DNA of 64,000 nt from the NCBI RefSeq assembly GCF_014651055.1, contig NZ_BMWD01000001.1, forward strand, positions 539,770 through 603,769, in the 5' to 3' direction. Made by a program: the position numbers and the translations under genes. Source of the DNA: Streptomyces fructofermentans (GTDB lineage Bacteria; Actinomycetota; Actinomycetes; Streptomycetales; Streptomycetaceae). Under the pieces are notes generated by a model, which was not told the DNA's origin, searched no databases, and saw only the letters and a program-made list of their open reading frames with translations. Shown here in pieces: positions 20,980 through 29,684 of this stretch. Position 1 is the first letter of the stretch; each line of letters opens with the position of its first letter.

Positions 20980-21138
20980 TTGAGGACGCAACTGAATGAT
21001 CACCCGCCGGACCGTACGCGGCCCGGCGGGCGGACCGGTCGAACGGCCCGGGCACCAGAGGCGTCCGCACGACGAAGCCAACTGAACGACCAGGCTCCGT
21101 CTTCCCCGCACAGGAAGACGGAACGAGGACCCGGGGCT
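20980..21138 (+). ncRNA. Probable small RNA, scr5239 counterpart
   Basis: In S. coelicolor a conserved 159-nt small RNA, scr5239, lies just upstream of the kinase gene SCO5239 and represses the agarase dagA and the methionine synthase metE. Here the same spacer has a promoter-like TAGATAAAG at 20970, a possible start near 20980, a CCGCCGG/CCGGCGG stem at about 21004-21028, and a 10-bp hairpin at 21096-21122 with a 7-nt loop. A short element AACTGAAYGAYCA occurs twice (20990-21002 and about 21080-21092). A DasR site lies just upstream. The limits are estimated from the known length, not seen directly. Confidence 0.65.
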
Positions 21139-21361
21139 CTCTGCCCTGACTGCGCCGGATCCTCACCCTTCGGCCGAATGGGACCGCACACCCCGCGGCC
21201 GTTGTTGCTCCGGGCTGCGGTGCCGGGAGGGCTGAGGGTCCCTCCCAGGCGCCGCGGCCCGCGGGTGTTCCCGGGGCCTTGGAGCCGCTTCCGGACCACC
21301 GCGGCGGCGCCTATTTCGGGCCATGTCCGAACTCCCGGGTACGCTCGCACACGTGCCCTCC

Positions 21362-22828
21362 ATGAACGACCTCGTCCGCCAGCACACCGCGCTCGGTGAC
21401 TCCGACCTCGAGTGGCTCCATCTGCTGGTCTCGGAGTGGCAGCTGCTCTCCGACCTGTCCTTCGCCGACCTCGTCCTGTGGGTCCCCACACGCGACGGCA
21501 CCCGCTATGTCTCGGTCGCCCAGATGAGGCCCAACACGGGCCCCACCTCGTACCAGGACGACATGGTCGGACACCTCGTCCCGCGCGGCCGCCGCCCGAT
21601 GCTCGACGCCGCCCTGGACGAGGGCCGCATCGTGCGCGAGGGCGACCCGGAGTGGCGCGAGGAGGTTCCCGTACGGGTCGAGTCCATCCCCGTACGCAGG
21701 GAGGGCCGCGTCCTGGGCGTCATCGCCCGCAACACCAACCTGCTCACCGTGCGCACCCCGTCACGGCTCGAACTCACCTATCTCCAGAGCGCTTCCGACC
21801 TCGCCCAGATGATCGCGGCGGGCTCCTTCCCGTTCCCCGACCAGCAGGTCGACATGGACGCCTCGCCGCGCGTGGGGGACGGCCTGATCCGGCTCGACGC
21901 AGACGGCATCGTCCAATACGCCTCGCCGAACGCCCTGTCCGCCTACCACCGGCTGGGTCTCGCCGCCGACCTGGTCGGCCACCACTTCGGCCTGACCACC
22001 GCGGAACTCGCCCCGACGCGCGGCCCGGTGGACGAGGCCCTCGCCAAGGTGGCCAGCGGGTGGGCGCCCCGGGAGTTCGAGATCGAGAGCAACGAGGGAG
22101 TCATCCAGCTTCGCGCGATCCCGCTCAAGCCCAAGGGCACCCGCGTCGGTTCGCTCGTACTACTGCGCGACGTCACCGAACTGCGCCGCCGCGAGCGCGA
22201 GTTGATCACCAAGGACGCCACCATCCGGGAGATCCACCACCGGGTGAAGAACAACCTCCAGACGGTCGCCGCCCTGCTGCGCCTCCAGGCCCGCCGCATC
22301 GACTCGGAGCGGGGCCGTGAGGCGCTGGAGGAAGCCGTGCGCCGCGTCGGGTCGATCGCGATCGTGCACGAGACGCTCTCGCAGAACCTGGACGAGCGCG
22401 TGGAGTTCGACGAGATCGCCGACCGGGTGCTGGCGATGGTCGCCGAGATCTCGCCGGGCAAGGTCACGGGCCGGCGCACCGGTCGCTTCGGCATACTCGA
22501 CGCCGAGGTGGCGACACCGCTCTCGATGGTCCTCACCGAGATCCTGCAGAACGCGCTGGAGCACGGTTTCCGCGAGGGCGACCGCGGCACGGTGGAGGTG
22601 TCGGCGGTCCGCGGCGGCGGTTCGAAGGAGCCCCGCCTCCTCGTCACCGTGCAGGACGACGGCGTCGGCCTCCCCGAAGGCTTCGATCCGCACCGTTCGG
22701 GCAACCTGGGCCTTCAAATCGTTCGCACTCTGGTGGAGGGCGAGTTGGGCGGCACCTTCGACATGGTGCCGGCTCCTGAGCGGGGCACGCAGGTCGTTCT
22801 GGACATTCCGGTACGAGCCCACAAGTAA
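21362..22828 (+). CDS. Sensor histidine kinase, PdtaS-like
   Basis: Soluble kinase of 488 residues with an N-terminal GAF-like domain (about 10-140), a PAS domain (about 160-280) and a HisKA_2-type catalytic core. The phosphoacceptor segment is EIHHRVKNNLQ, the form seen in PdtaS/LytS-like kinases, followed by an ATPase domain with NALEHGF and GNLGLQIV. There are no membrane segments. The M. tuberculosis homologue PdtaS signals to the antitermination regulator PdtaR; no such partner is in the window. ATG at 21362 gives the family N-terminus MNDLVRQHTALGDSD; ATG at 21323 would add 13 residues. Confidence 0.88.
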   Translation: MNDLVRQHTALGDSDLEWLHLLVSEWQLLSDLSFADLVLWVPTRDGTRYVSVAQMRPNTGPTSYQDDMVGHLVPRGRRPMLDAALDEGRIVREGDPEWREEVPVRVESIPVRREGRVLGVIARNTNLLTVRTPSRLELTYLQSASDLAQMIAAGSFPFPDQQVDMDASPRVGDGLIRLDADGIVQYASPNALSAYHRLGLAADLVGHHFGLTTAELAPTRGPVDEALAKVASGWAPREFEIESNEGVIQLRAIPLKPKGTRVGSLVLLRDVTELRRRERELITKDATIREIHHRVKNNLQTVAALLRLQARRIDSERGREALEEAVRRVGSIAIVHETLSQNLDERVEFDEIADRVLAMVAEISPGKVTGRRTGRFGILDAEVATPLSMVLTEILQNALEHGFREGDRGTVEVSAVRGGGSKEPRLLVTVQDDGVGLPEGFDPHRSGNLGLQIVRTLVEGELGGTFDMVPAPERGTQVVLDIPVRAHK

Positions 22829-23038
22829 CGCGTGCCCTTGGGGTGAAGTGTGCTCCCCATTCGTGAATACTCTGTGTGACCGTCGTGCGCAAGGGTCCTC
22901 CGCCGGGGTCGTCCACGACCCCTCCGGACCGGGGCCGGAGTGATGCGGCGTCGAAGGCGTCGGGCCTGCGGCGGTCCCGCCGCCGGCGGCGCGTCCGGTG
23001 GGGCGATCGGCCCGGGCGCGGCGACTCGGGCACAGCAA

Positions 23039-23070
23039 TGAGCCCCGGACCATTTGCGGTCCGGGGCTCA
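23039..23070. terminator. 13-bp hairpin between the kinase gene and wblE
   Basis: Perfect arms 23039-23051 and 23058-23070 around a 6-nt loop lie between converging genes. The rest of the 381-bp spacer (22829-23209) shows no supported gene. Confidence 0.85.
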
Positions 23071-23209
23071 GAGTGCTCGTTTGCTGTGGGGCTGTGTCCC
23101 GCTCGAGCGGAGTCGAGTGCGTCGGGGGTACTGCGCGCTGCGGCTCGGGGGCGGGATGTGCGTACTCGCTGTACGCGCCGCCAAGCTCAGGCTCGTGTGG
23201 GGCGGGTTG

Positions 23210-23467
23210 TCAGGCGGAGGCCTGACGTGCCCGGTTGCGGGCGGCGCGGCGCTTCATGGCGCGGCGCTCGTCCTCGCTGAGACCACCCCAGACGCCCGAG
23301 TCCTGGCCGGACTCGAGCGCCCACTGCAGGCACTGCTCCATGACGGGGCAGCGACGGCAGACGGCCTTGGCTTCCTCGATCTGCAGCAGCGCAGGACCGG
23401 TGTTGCCGATGGGGAAGAAGAGCTCGGGGTCTTCCTCGCGGCAAACGGCGTTGTGACGCCAGTCCAT
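23210..23467 (-). CDS. wblE: WhiB-family iron-sulfur protein WblE
   Basis: An 85-residue Wbl protein that binds a [4Fe-4S] cluster through Cys9, Cys37, Cys40 and Cys46 (C-x27-CxxC-x5-C) and has the GVWGG turn at 58-62 followed by a basic tail KRRAARNRARQ that contacts DNA. Members act with the principal sigma factor region 4. AAGGAGAGG precedes the ATG at 23467. The sequence matches the S. coelicolor WblE/M. tuberculosis WhiB1 branch. Its 317-bp upstream region is unusually AT-rich for this genome. Confidence 0.96.
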   Translation of the reverse strand: MDWRHNAVCREEDPELFFPIGNTGPALLQIEEAKAVCRRCPVMEQCLQWALESGQDSGVWGGLSEDERRAMKRRAARNRARQASA

Positions 23468-23784
23468 GGCTGCTACCTCTCCTTGGTATTACATGCACGT
23501 TGCTTGTGAATGTGAACGCTTTCACGAATCCCTCAACAAGTGAAGGGCCGACTACCAGACGGACTGGCGTGGTCCTTGATGTGAGGAGGGGTTCCGGTGC
23601 TCTGCGGGGCCGATGTTGCGGGCCGCCCCGAGCGCCACGTAGAGACTCGCAAACCTCAGCGGCGGATACAACCCCTTCAGGAAAGTTTTTTTTGATTCCT
23701 CGGTGTCGACTAGGTCACAGCCGTACTTCCATGGGGTGGACCCTGGCCTAAACGTTCGAGTGGAAGGAGTTTGGCCCCTTCCGC
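23468..23784. other. wblE upstream region
   Basis: This 317-bp spacer should hold the wblE promoter. It contains an eight-base A run on the minus strand (23686-23693) in an otherwise GC-rich genome. No gene is supported. A SigR-like pair (GGAAT and GTT) was considered and rejected because the spacing is about 22 bp. Confidence 0.5.
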
Positions 23785-24753
23785 TCACACAATCACACGC
23801 AGTGCACGGCGAACGCCTGTGAACGCGACGCTCGTACGCAGTCCGAGGTGGTCGCCGTCCATCTGGAGGGGGAGTGGGACCTTCGAATGCAAGGTGAAGT
23901 CCGTCAGGTCGTGCAGGGACAACGCGTGCTTGCCGTGGGGTCCCCGGTCGGGGGACGAAGTGAGCAACTGGGTGCCATACCGGGCGACAGCGGTCGTCGA
24001 CATGCGGCTGAGGCCGAGTACGTCGAGGCCGGTATCGAACGAGGCCTTAGGTGAGGCGTACACCGGGCGATTGCCCAGATACGTCCACGGAGAGGTGTTG
24101 CAGACTATGGACAGCACCAGACTGGTCACCGGGTCCGCGCCCGGCCGCTCCAGACTGATGGTCCCCTGGCGCCGGTGGGGCTCCCCGAAGAACTGGCGCA
24201 TGGCCTGACGCAGATAGAGGGAGTGCGTCGAGCGCTTGCCCTGCTCGCGCTGCTGTTCGACCCGGCCGACCACGCCCGCGTCGAATCCCAGACCGGCGTT
24301 GAAGGTGAACCAGCGGGCAGGGACGCCGTCGTCCTCACTGCCCGGGACGCCGGCCGTGAGGCCGAGGCCCACCGTGCGCTCCCGGCCCTCGCGCAGTGCG
24401 TCGAGGAGGGCGCCGGTCGCCTCCACCGGGTCGTTGGGCAGACCCAGGGCGCGCGCGAAGACGTTGGTGGAACCTCCGGGGACGACCGCGAGGCCGGGCA
24501 GCCGGTCCGGGTCGGGCCCGTTGTGCAGCAGGCCGTTCACGACCTCGTTCACCGTGCCGTCGCCGCCGAGGGCGACCACCAGCTCGACGTCCTTGCTCTC
24601 CGCCGCCTGCCGGCCGAGGTCTCTCGCGTGCCCGCGGTACTCGGTGGTGACCGCCTCGAGTTTCATCTCGCTGGCCAACGCGTGGATCAAGACATCACGC
24701 GTGCGCGCGCTTGTGGTGGTTGCTGCCGGATTGACCACGAGAAGTGCACGCAT
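23785..24753 (-). CDS. Diacylglycerol/lipid kinase family protein
   Basis: A 322-residue cytoplasmic lipid kinase of the DgkB/YegS type. The nucleotide motif ALGGDGTVNEVVNGL is at about residues 62-76, PGGSTNVFAR follows at about 92-101, and FNAGLGFDAGVVG marks the second domain. No membrane segment is visible. The start MRALLVVNPAATTT is the usual N-terminus. TACGCT ends 7 nt before the ATG, so the mRNA is probably leaderless. The natural lipid substrate is not known. Confidence 0.9.
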   Translation of the reverse strand: MRALLVVNPAATTTSARTRDVLIHALASEMKLEAVTTEYRGHARDLGRQAAESKDVELVVALGGDGTVNEVVNGLLHNGPDPDRLPGLAVVPGGSTNVFARALGLPNDPVEATGALLDALREGRERTVGLGLTAGVPGSEDDGVPARWFTFNAGLGFDAGVVGRVEQQREQGKRSTHSLYLRQAMRQFFGEPHRRQGTISLERPGADPVTSLVLSIVCNTSPWTYLGNRPVYASPKASFDTGLDVLGLSRMSTTAVARYGTQLLTSSPDRGPHGKHALSLHDLTDFTLHSKVPLPLQMDGDHLGLRTSVAFTGVRRALRVIV

Positions 24754-24760
24754 GCGATGC

Positions 24761-24766
24761 AGCGTA
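24761..24766 (-). promoter_or_regulatory. -10 box TACGCT, leaderless start for the lipid kinase
   Basis: On the minus strand TACGCT is followed by 7 nt and the ATG. Confidence 0.5.
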
Positions 24767-25232
24767 CCTACCGCGTGGTACTCGGCCCATACCGAGGTGA
24801 GGGTCGGACGGGGATGCGCGGTGTGAGCCCCCGCACAATCGGGACGGATTGGTACGGGTCGTCCGCGGTCCGGCGGCGGCCCGTCAGCTGTCCGTCAGCG
24901 GCCCTCGGGCCCGGGCTCGGAGTGCCGTGCCGGCAGGGTCCCGGACCGGGCGGTCACGGCCCGGTCCCGGCCGTGACCGCCCGCGACGCCCGGGGTGCCG
25001 AGCTGCGCCCGCCCGGGGTGCCGGGCCGCGCCCGCCCGGGGTGCCGGGCCGCGGCTGGGCGGCGGCCCCGGCCCGCGCCCGTGTCCCCGCTCGGGCGCCG
25101 CTGGGGTCGTACTCGGGCCGTGCTCGGGCCCCGCTCGGGCCGCGGTGGGGATGCGCCGGGCCGCGGCTCGGAACGTACGGCCGCCGTGTCCGGAGTCGTA
25201 CCCGGGGCCCGCGTCGGGCGGAGGCCGAGGGC

Positions 25233-25238
25233 TACCCT
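25233..25238 (+). promoter_or_regulatory. -10 box TACCCT, leaderless start for the membrane protein
   Basis: TACCCT is followed by 6 nt and the GTG at 25245. Confidence 0.5.
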
Positions 25239-25244
25239 GCTGGG

Positions 25245-25703
25245 GTGAGCGCTGAGCCGAACCCCACCCCGGAAACCCCCGACGCCGAACCCCGTCCCAG
25301 GCGGCTGACCGCCGCGGCGGCACTGGCCGCGCTGGAGGGTCTCGCCGTCCTCGCGGGCGGTCTCTACATGCTCGTGCTGGGCTTCACCGGAGACCCTGAC
25401 GGCCGCAGGCAGGCCGTCACCGGTGGCGTGACGCTGATCGTGCTCGCGCTGCTGCCCCTGCTGGCGGCGCGCGGACTGCTGCTGCGCCGGAGCTGGAGCC
25501 GGGGTCCCGCGATCATCACGCAGCTCATGGCGCTGCCCGTCGCGTACAACCTGCTCCAGGCCGACAGCCTGGCCATTCCCGGCGGGATCGCGCTGGCGGT
25601 GGTGGCGGTCGCGACCCTGGTCCTGGTCGTGAACCCCGAGACGACGCGCGCCCTCGGGATCACCGGGCCGGGCGGGGCGCGGGACCCGAAGCGCGAGAGC
25701 TGA
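25245..25703 (+). CDS. Four-helix integral membrane protein, unknown
   Basis: A 152-residue protein with a Pro-rich polar N-terminus (about 25 residues) and four hydrophobic segments (about 26-48, 58-80, 88-106 and 112-132), ending in a short charged tail. GTG at 25245 is chosen because TACCCT lies 6 nt upstream; the long frame before it is repeat-derived. It converges on sigH. I do not recognise a function. Confidence 0.75.
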   Translation: MSAEPNPTPETPDAEPRPRRLTAAAALAALEGLAVLAGGLYMLVLGFTGDPDGRRQAVTGGVTLIVLALLPLLAARGLLLRRSWSRGPAIITQLMALPVAYNLLQADSLAIPGGIALAVVAVATLVLVVNPETTRALGITGPGGARDPKRES

Positions 25704-25876
25704 CGCGGGAGGGCCGGCACCTGGGCCGAGGCGTACGGAACCCTCCGCCGTGCCCGAGGCGCGCTGCCGGGCGGCTGCCTCCGGGTCGTCGGGAGCTGGC
25801 CGGACGGAGAACGGTTGCCGCCGGGCTGTCCGCCCGGAGCGCCGGCCGTCGTTCCCGACGGGTCGTGCGGCGGCTT

Positions 25877-25898
25877 CCGCGCCCCTGACGGGGCGCGG
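25877..25898. terminator. 9-bp hairpin between the membrane gene and sigH
   Basis: CCGCGCCCC and GGGGCGCGG pair around TGAC in the 229-bp gap between two converging stops. Confidence 0.6.
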
Positions 25899-25932
25899 TC
25901 CCGCGTGCCGCGGCCATGGGCCACGGGCGGTG

Positions 25933-26751
25933 CTACTCCTCGACGAGGAGCTTCTCGCGGAGCTGGGCCAGCGTGCGCGCCAGCAGTCGGGAGACGTGCA
26001 TCTGGGAGATGCCGACCTCCTGCGCGATCTGCGACTGGGTCATGTTGGCGAAGAAGCGCAGGAGCAGGATCCGCTTCTCGCGGGGCGGCAGGTCCTCCAG
26101 GAGCGGCTTCAGGGACTCGCGGTACTCGACTCCCTCCAGGGCCTCGTCCTCGGAGCCCAGCGTGTCCGCGACCGCCGGGGACTCGTCGTCCGTGTCGGGG
26201 ACGTCGAGGGAGAGCGTGGAGTACGCGTTCGCCGACTCCAGGCCCTCCAGGACCTCCTCCTCCGAGATGGCCAGCTTCTCGGCCAGCTCGTGCACGGTGG
26301 GGGAGCGGCCGTGCTGCTGCGAGAGCTCCGCGGTCGCCGTGGTCAGGGCGAGCCGCAGTTCCTGGAGCCGGCGCGGCACCCGGACCGCCCAGCCCTTGTC
26401 GCGGAAGTGGCGCTTGATCTCGCCGACCACCGTCGGAGTCGCGTACGTCGAGAACTCGACGCCGCGCTCCGGGTCGAAGCGGTCCACCGACTTGATCAGG
26501 CCGATGGTGGCGACCTGCGTGAGGTCGTCCAGCGGCTCGCCGCGGTTGCGGAAACGGCGCGCGAGGTGCTCGACGAGCGGCAGATGCATGCGGACGAGCT
26601 GGTTGCGCAGCTCCGCGTACTCCGGGCTGCCGTCCTTCATCTCGCGCAGCTCGATGAACTTCGCCCGCGCCCCGCTGCGGTCGTGGGGGTTGTGGTGTGC
26701 GCCCGACGCGTCGTTGTCGGCATTTCGCTCGTGCTCGTGCTGCTCGCTCAT
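25933..26751 (-). CDS. sigH: SigB-type sigma factor SigH
   Basis: Group 3 sigma factor for osmotic and general stress in Streptomyces. The short form from ATG at 26751 has 272 residues: region 2 with HLARRFRNRGEPLDDLTQVA, region 3 and the region 4 helix-turn-helix MTQSQIAQEVGISQMHVSRL near the C-terminus. S. coelicolor sigH is reported to yield several primary products, including longer forms of about 51-52 kDa. Here the same frame is open, without a stop, back to 27507, across the whole anti-sigma gene, so long forms are possible in this species too. Activity is expected to be held by the anti-sigma protein encoded just upstream. Confidence 0.93.
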   Translation of the reverse strand: MSEQHEHERNADNDASGAHHNPHDRSGARAKFIELREMKDGSPEYAELRNQLVRMHLPLVEHLARRFRNRGEPLDDLTQVATIGLIKSVDRFDPERGVEFSTYATPTVVGEIKRHFRDKGWAVRVPRRLQELRLALTTATAELSQQHGRSPTVHELAEKLAISEEEVLEGLESANAYSTLSLDVPDTDDESPAVADTLGSEDEALEGVEYRESLKPLLEDLPPREKRILLLRFFANMTQSQIAQEVGISQMHVSRLLARTLAQLREKLLVEE

Positions 26752-27071
26752 GATCCCGCCCGTCACGCGCCGCCGCCCTTCCGAGGACGCTCCCCCAGAC
26801 TCCGTCCGGGGGGACCCCCACTGCGCGGCAACGTCTGGATCCTGTCGCCCGTCACTGCCGGAGAGCGCTTCGCGCTCGTCCTTGCCGATCGGGTCCCCCC
26901 GGGACGCCTGGGCCGCCGAGGAGTGGTTCTCCGGGTGCGGTCTGGCCTGCTGCTCGGGAATGCCGTCGACACCCTCCGACAGGCGCCGCGGCCCGCCGGG
27001 GCCGACCGCGCCCTCGGCGGGAGGCTCCCGTGTGCCGCGCTCTTCGTCCCGCACCGGCCCGTCCCCGTTCC

Positions 27072-27485
27072 TCACGCCGGCCCGGGTCCCGCGCCGCGCT
27101 GTTTGTAGAGGCTGATCGAAACGGTTTTGTCGTCGGCCACGGAGGAGGAGACCTTGCCCGCCAGGGCCGACAGCACGGTCCAGGCGAAGGTGTCCCGCGA
27201 AGGGGCGTGGCCGTCCGTGGTGGGGGCCGAGACCGTCACCTCGAGCGAGTCGTCGATCAGACGGAAGACACAGCTGAGCACGGAGCCCGGCACCGCCTGT
27301 TGCAACAGGATCGCGCACGCCTCGTCCACGGCGATGCGCAAGTCCTCGATCTCGTCGAGGGTGAAGTCCAAACGCGCCGCGAGGCCGGCCGTGGCCGTGC
27401 GCAGCACCGACAGGTAGGCACCCGCAGCCGGCAGCCGGACTTCCACGAAGTCCTGGGTCGCGGGCTCGCCTGCGATCTGGGACAC
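27072..27485 (-). CDS. prsH: Anti-sigma factor of SigH (RsbW-like kinase fold)
   Basis: A 137-residue GHKL-fold protein like RsbW, called PrsH or UshX in S. coelicolor, that binds SigH. The N box reads DLRIAVDEACAILLQQA and the C-terminal strands end VSISLYKQ. GTG at 27485 has GGAGGTGA just upstream; the frame can extend four codons to a TTG. The classic ATP loop glycines are weak, so kinase activity is uncertain. It is the promoter-proximal gene of the pair, with 320 bp to the short sigH start. Confidence 0.88.
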   Translation of the reverse strand: MSQIAGEPATQDFVEVRLPAAGAYLSVLRTATAGLAARLDFTLDEIEDLRIAVDEACAILLQQAVPGSVLSCVFRLIDDSLEVTVSAPTTDGHAPSRDTFAWTVLSALAGKVSSSVADDKTVSISLYKQRGAGPGPA

Positions 27486-27736
27486 CCTCACCTCCAAGGT
27501 GGTACAAGCTGTTTCGGGGTCCGAGGGTCTCCCCCCGGGTTAACGCGCAACGTGGTTCAGCGGTGACGCTACCGCGCTCTCAGGTTTCCTGTCCCCGGGA
27601 CCCCAACCCCTTGCTGTCACTCATAGTAAACCTGCGTATACGCACAGTGGCTAGGGGTCTGCGGGCCCAATTGGGAAGAGCGCGCGCCGGGTTGACGTAC
27701 CCAGACGTCAGACGGTCGAACCGTCCGGATCCGGCG

Positions 27737-27997
27737 TCACACGAGTACATGGTCGACGAAGCACCAGCGCCAGCTCTCGCCCGGCTCGAAGGTGCGCATG
27801 ATCGGATGCCCCGTCTCCTCGAAGTGCTCCGTTCCGTGCCGCAGCGGCGACGAGTCGCAGCAGCCCACGTGACCGCAGCCCAGGCAGAGGCGCAGGTGCA
27901 CGGGGTTCGTGCCCGCGGCCAGGCACTCGAGACAGGTGTCACTACGAGGCGCCGGTTCGGGCTGTGGCAGCGCGTCGGCGTGCGTGCACTGTTTCAT
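27737..27997 (-). CDS. UBP-type zinc finger protein
   Basis: An 86-residue protein that is almost entirely a ZnF-UBP domain. Zinc ligands are visible in CTHAD (C4, H6), CLEC, CLGCGHVGCCDSS, RHGTEHFEETGH. Bacterial stand-alone members are common in actinobacteria and their role is unknown, since ubiquitin is absent. TAATCT lies 7 nt before the ATG at 27997, indicating a leaderless transcript. It is divergent from the antiporter gene. Confidence 0.88.
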   Translation of the reverse strand: MKQCTHADALPQPEPAPRSDTCLECLAAGTNPVHLRLCLGCGHVGCCDSSPLRHGTEHFEETGHPIMRTFEPGESWRWCFVDHVLV

Positions 27998-28004
27998 GAT
28001 TGCC

Positions 28005-28010
28005 AGATTA
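28005..28010 (-). promoter_or_regulatory. -10 box TAATCT, leaderless start for the zinc finger gene
   Basis: On the minus strand TAATCT is followed by 7 nt and the ATG at 27997. Confidence 0.55.
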
Positions 28011-28058
28011 CGTCGGGCGTGCGGGAATCCGCGCAGAAACGAAGGCGGGCCGAAGTCG

Positions 28059-29654
28059 ATGCATGAGATGCCCCTCCTCCTGCTGATCGCGGGCAGTGTC
28101 GTGGTCGCCGGGCTGGCCCGGCGCACCCCCGTGCCCGCGCCGCTGCTGGTGGTCACGGCGGGTCTGGCCGTCTCCTACCTGCCCGGGGTGCCCGACTACA
28201 CGCTCGACCCCCATGTGGTGCTGCCGCTCCTGTTGCCCCCGCTGCTGTACACGGCGGCCACGGACAGCTCCTACCTCGACCTGCGCGCGCAGTTCCGGCC
28301 CGTCGCGCTGCTGTCGGTCGGCTACGTGCTCTTCGCGACGCTCGTCGTCGGCTGGGCCGCCTATCTGATCGTGCCCGACCTGTCGCTCACGGCGGCGCTG
28401 GTCCTCGGGGCGGTCGTAGCGCCGCCGGACGCCGTGGCGGCCACCGCCGTGGCCCGCCGGGTCGGCCTGCCCTCGCGGCTCACGACGATTCTGCAGGGCG
28501 AGTCGCTGGTGAACGACGCCACCGCCATCACCGCCTTCAAGGTGGCGCTCGCCGCGGCCGTGGGCGAGGGGGCCACCTGGGCCGGGGGAATCACGGAGTT
28601 CCTGGTGGCGGCCCTCGGCGGCATCGGGATCGGGCTCGTCCTGATGGTGCCGATCCACTGGCTGCGCACCCATCTGAGGGAGCCGCTGCTGCAGAACTCC
28701 CTGTCGTTGCTGATCCCGTTCTTCGCGTACGCCGTCGCCGAACAGGTGCACGCCTCCGGAGTGCTCGCCGTGGTCGTCGTCGCGCTCTACCTGGGGCACC
28801 GCAACTGGGAGGTCGACTTCGCCACGCGGCTCCAGGAGGAGGCGGTGTGGAAGATGGTCGCGTTCATCCTGGAGGCGTCGGTGTTCGCGCTGATCGGGCT
28901 CCAACTGCCGGTCGTCCTCAAGGGCCTCGGGGACTACGAGGGGACGGAGGCGGCCGTGTACGCGTTCACCCTCTTCGTCGTGGTCGTCGCGGCCCGCTTC
29001 GTCTGGGTCTACCCCGCGACCTTCCTGCCGCGGATGCTGTCCCGGCGGATCAGGGAACGCGAGGACAACCCCACCTGGAAGGCGCCCTTCATCATCGGCT
29101 GGGCGGGGATGCGGGGCGTGGTGTCGCTCGCCATCGCCTTCTCGATCCCGCTCGCCATGGACGACGGCGAGGACTTCCCCGGCCGCAACATGATCCTCTT
29201 CCTGACCTTCACGACGGTGATCGGGACGCTGGTCGTGCAGGGGCTGACGCTGCCCCCGCTGATCCACATGCTGAAGCTGCCAGGGCGCGACGCGCAGGCC
29301 GAGACGCTCGCCGAGGCGAACGCCCAGGCCCAGGCGTCCCAGGTGGCCGAGCAGCGGCTCGACGAACTGCTCGCGGACGAGCGCAACGCCCTGCCCGCCC
29401 CGCTCGGCGACCGGCTCCGCTCCGTGCTGGAGCGGCGCCGCAACGCCGTGTGGGAGCGGCTCGGCACGGCGAACCCGGTGACGGGGGAGTCCGTCGACGA
29501 CACGTACCGGCGGCTGTCCCGCGAGATGATCAGCGCCGAACGGGAGATGTTCGTGAGGCTCAGGGACGGGCGCTACATCGACGACGAGATGCTGCGGAGC
29601 CTGCTGCGCAGGCTGGACCTGGAGGAGGCGGCCGCGTTCCGGGAGGCCGGATGA
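28059..29654 (+). CDS. Na+/H+ antiporter, CPA1 family
   Basis: A 531-residue cation/proton exchanger with about 12 membrane segments in the first 400 residues. The ion-site segment APPDAVAATAVARRVGLPSR and QGESLVNDATA are CPA1 hallmarks, and WAGMRGVVSLAIAFSIP marks the later helix pair. A cytoplasmic tail of about 120 residues is rich in Ala, Glu and Arg and probably helical. ATG at 28059 starts MHEMPLLLLIAG. It has its own start region opposite the zinc finger gene. Confidence 0.92.
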   Translation: MHEMPLLLLIAGSVVVAGLARRTPVPAPLLVVTAGLAVSYLPGVPDYTLDPHVVLPLLLPPLLYTAATDSSYLDLRAQFRPVALLSVGYVLFATLVVGWAAYLIVPDLSLTAALVLGAVVAPPDAVAATAVARRVGLPSRLTTILQGESLVNDATAITAFKVALAAAVGEGATWAGGITEFLVAALGGIGIGLVLMVPIHWLRTHLREPLLQNSLSLLIPFFAYAVAEQVHASGVLAVVVVALYLGHRNWEVDFATRLQEEAVWKMVAFILEASVFALIGLQLPVVLKGLGDYEGTEAAVYAFTLFVVVVAARFVWVYPATFLPRMLSRRIREREDNPTWKAPFIIGWAGMRGVVSLAIAFSIPLAMDDGEDFPGRNMILFLTFTTVIGTLVVQGLTLPPLIHMLKLPGRDAQAETLAEANAQAQASQVAEQRLDELLADERNALPAPLGDRLRSVLERRRNAVWERLGTANPVTGESVDDTYRRLSREMISAEREMFVRLRDGRYIDDEMLRSLLRRLDLEEAAAFREAG

Positions 29655-29684
29655 ACCGGGGCGACGCGCAGCGCGCGCCGCGGA

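Larger units (their letters stand above)
24754..25244. other. Divergent 491-bp spacer with a large hairpin and tandem repeat
   Basis: No gene is supported. A perfect 15-bp stem has arms 24947-24961 and 24969-24983 and a 7-nt loop. It is followed by about three imperfect copies of a 23-bp unit with the core GCCCGGGGTGCCGGGC (about 24984-25050). Because the flanking genes diverge, the hairpin is not placed as a normal terminator for either. Confidence 0.6.

Noticed and set aside
23665..23705. SigR-type promoter (GGAAT and GTT) upstream of wblE
   Set aside because: The distance between the elements is about 22 bp, not 18-19.
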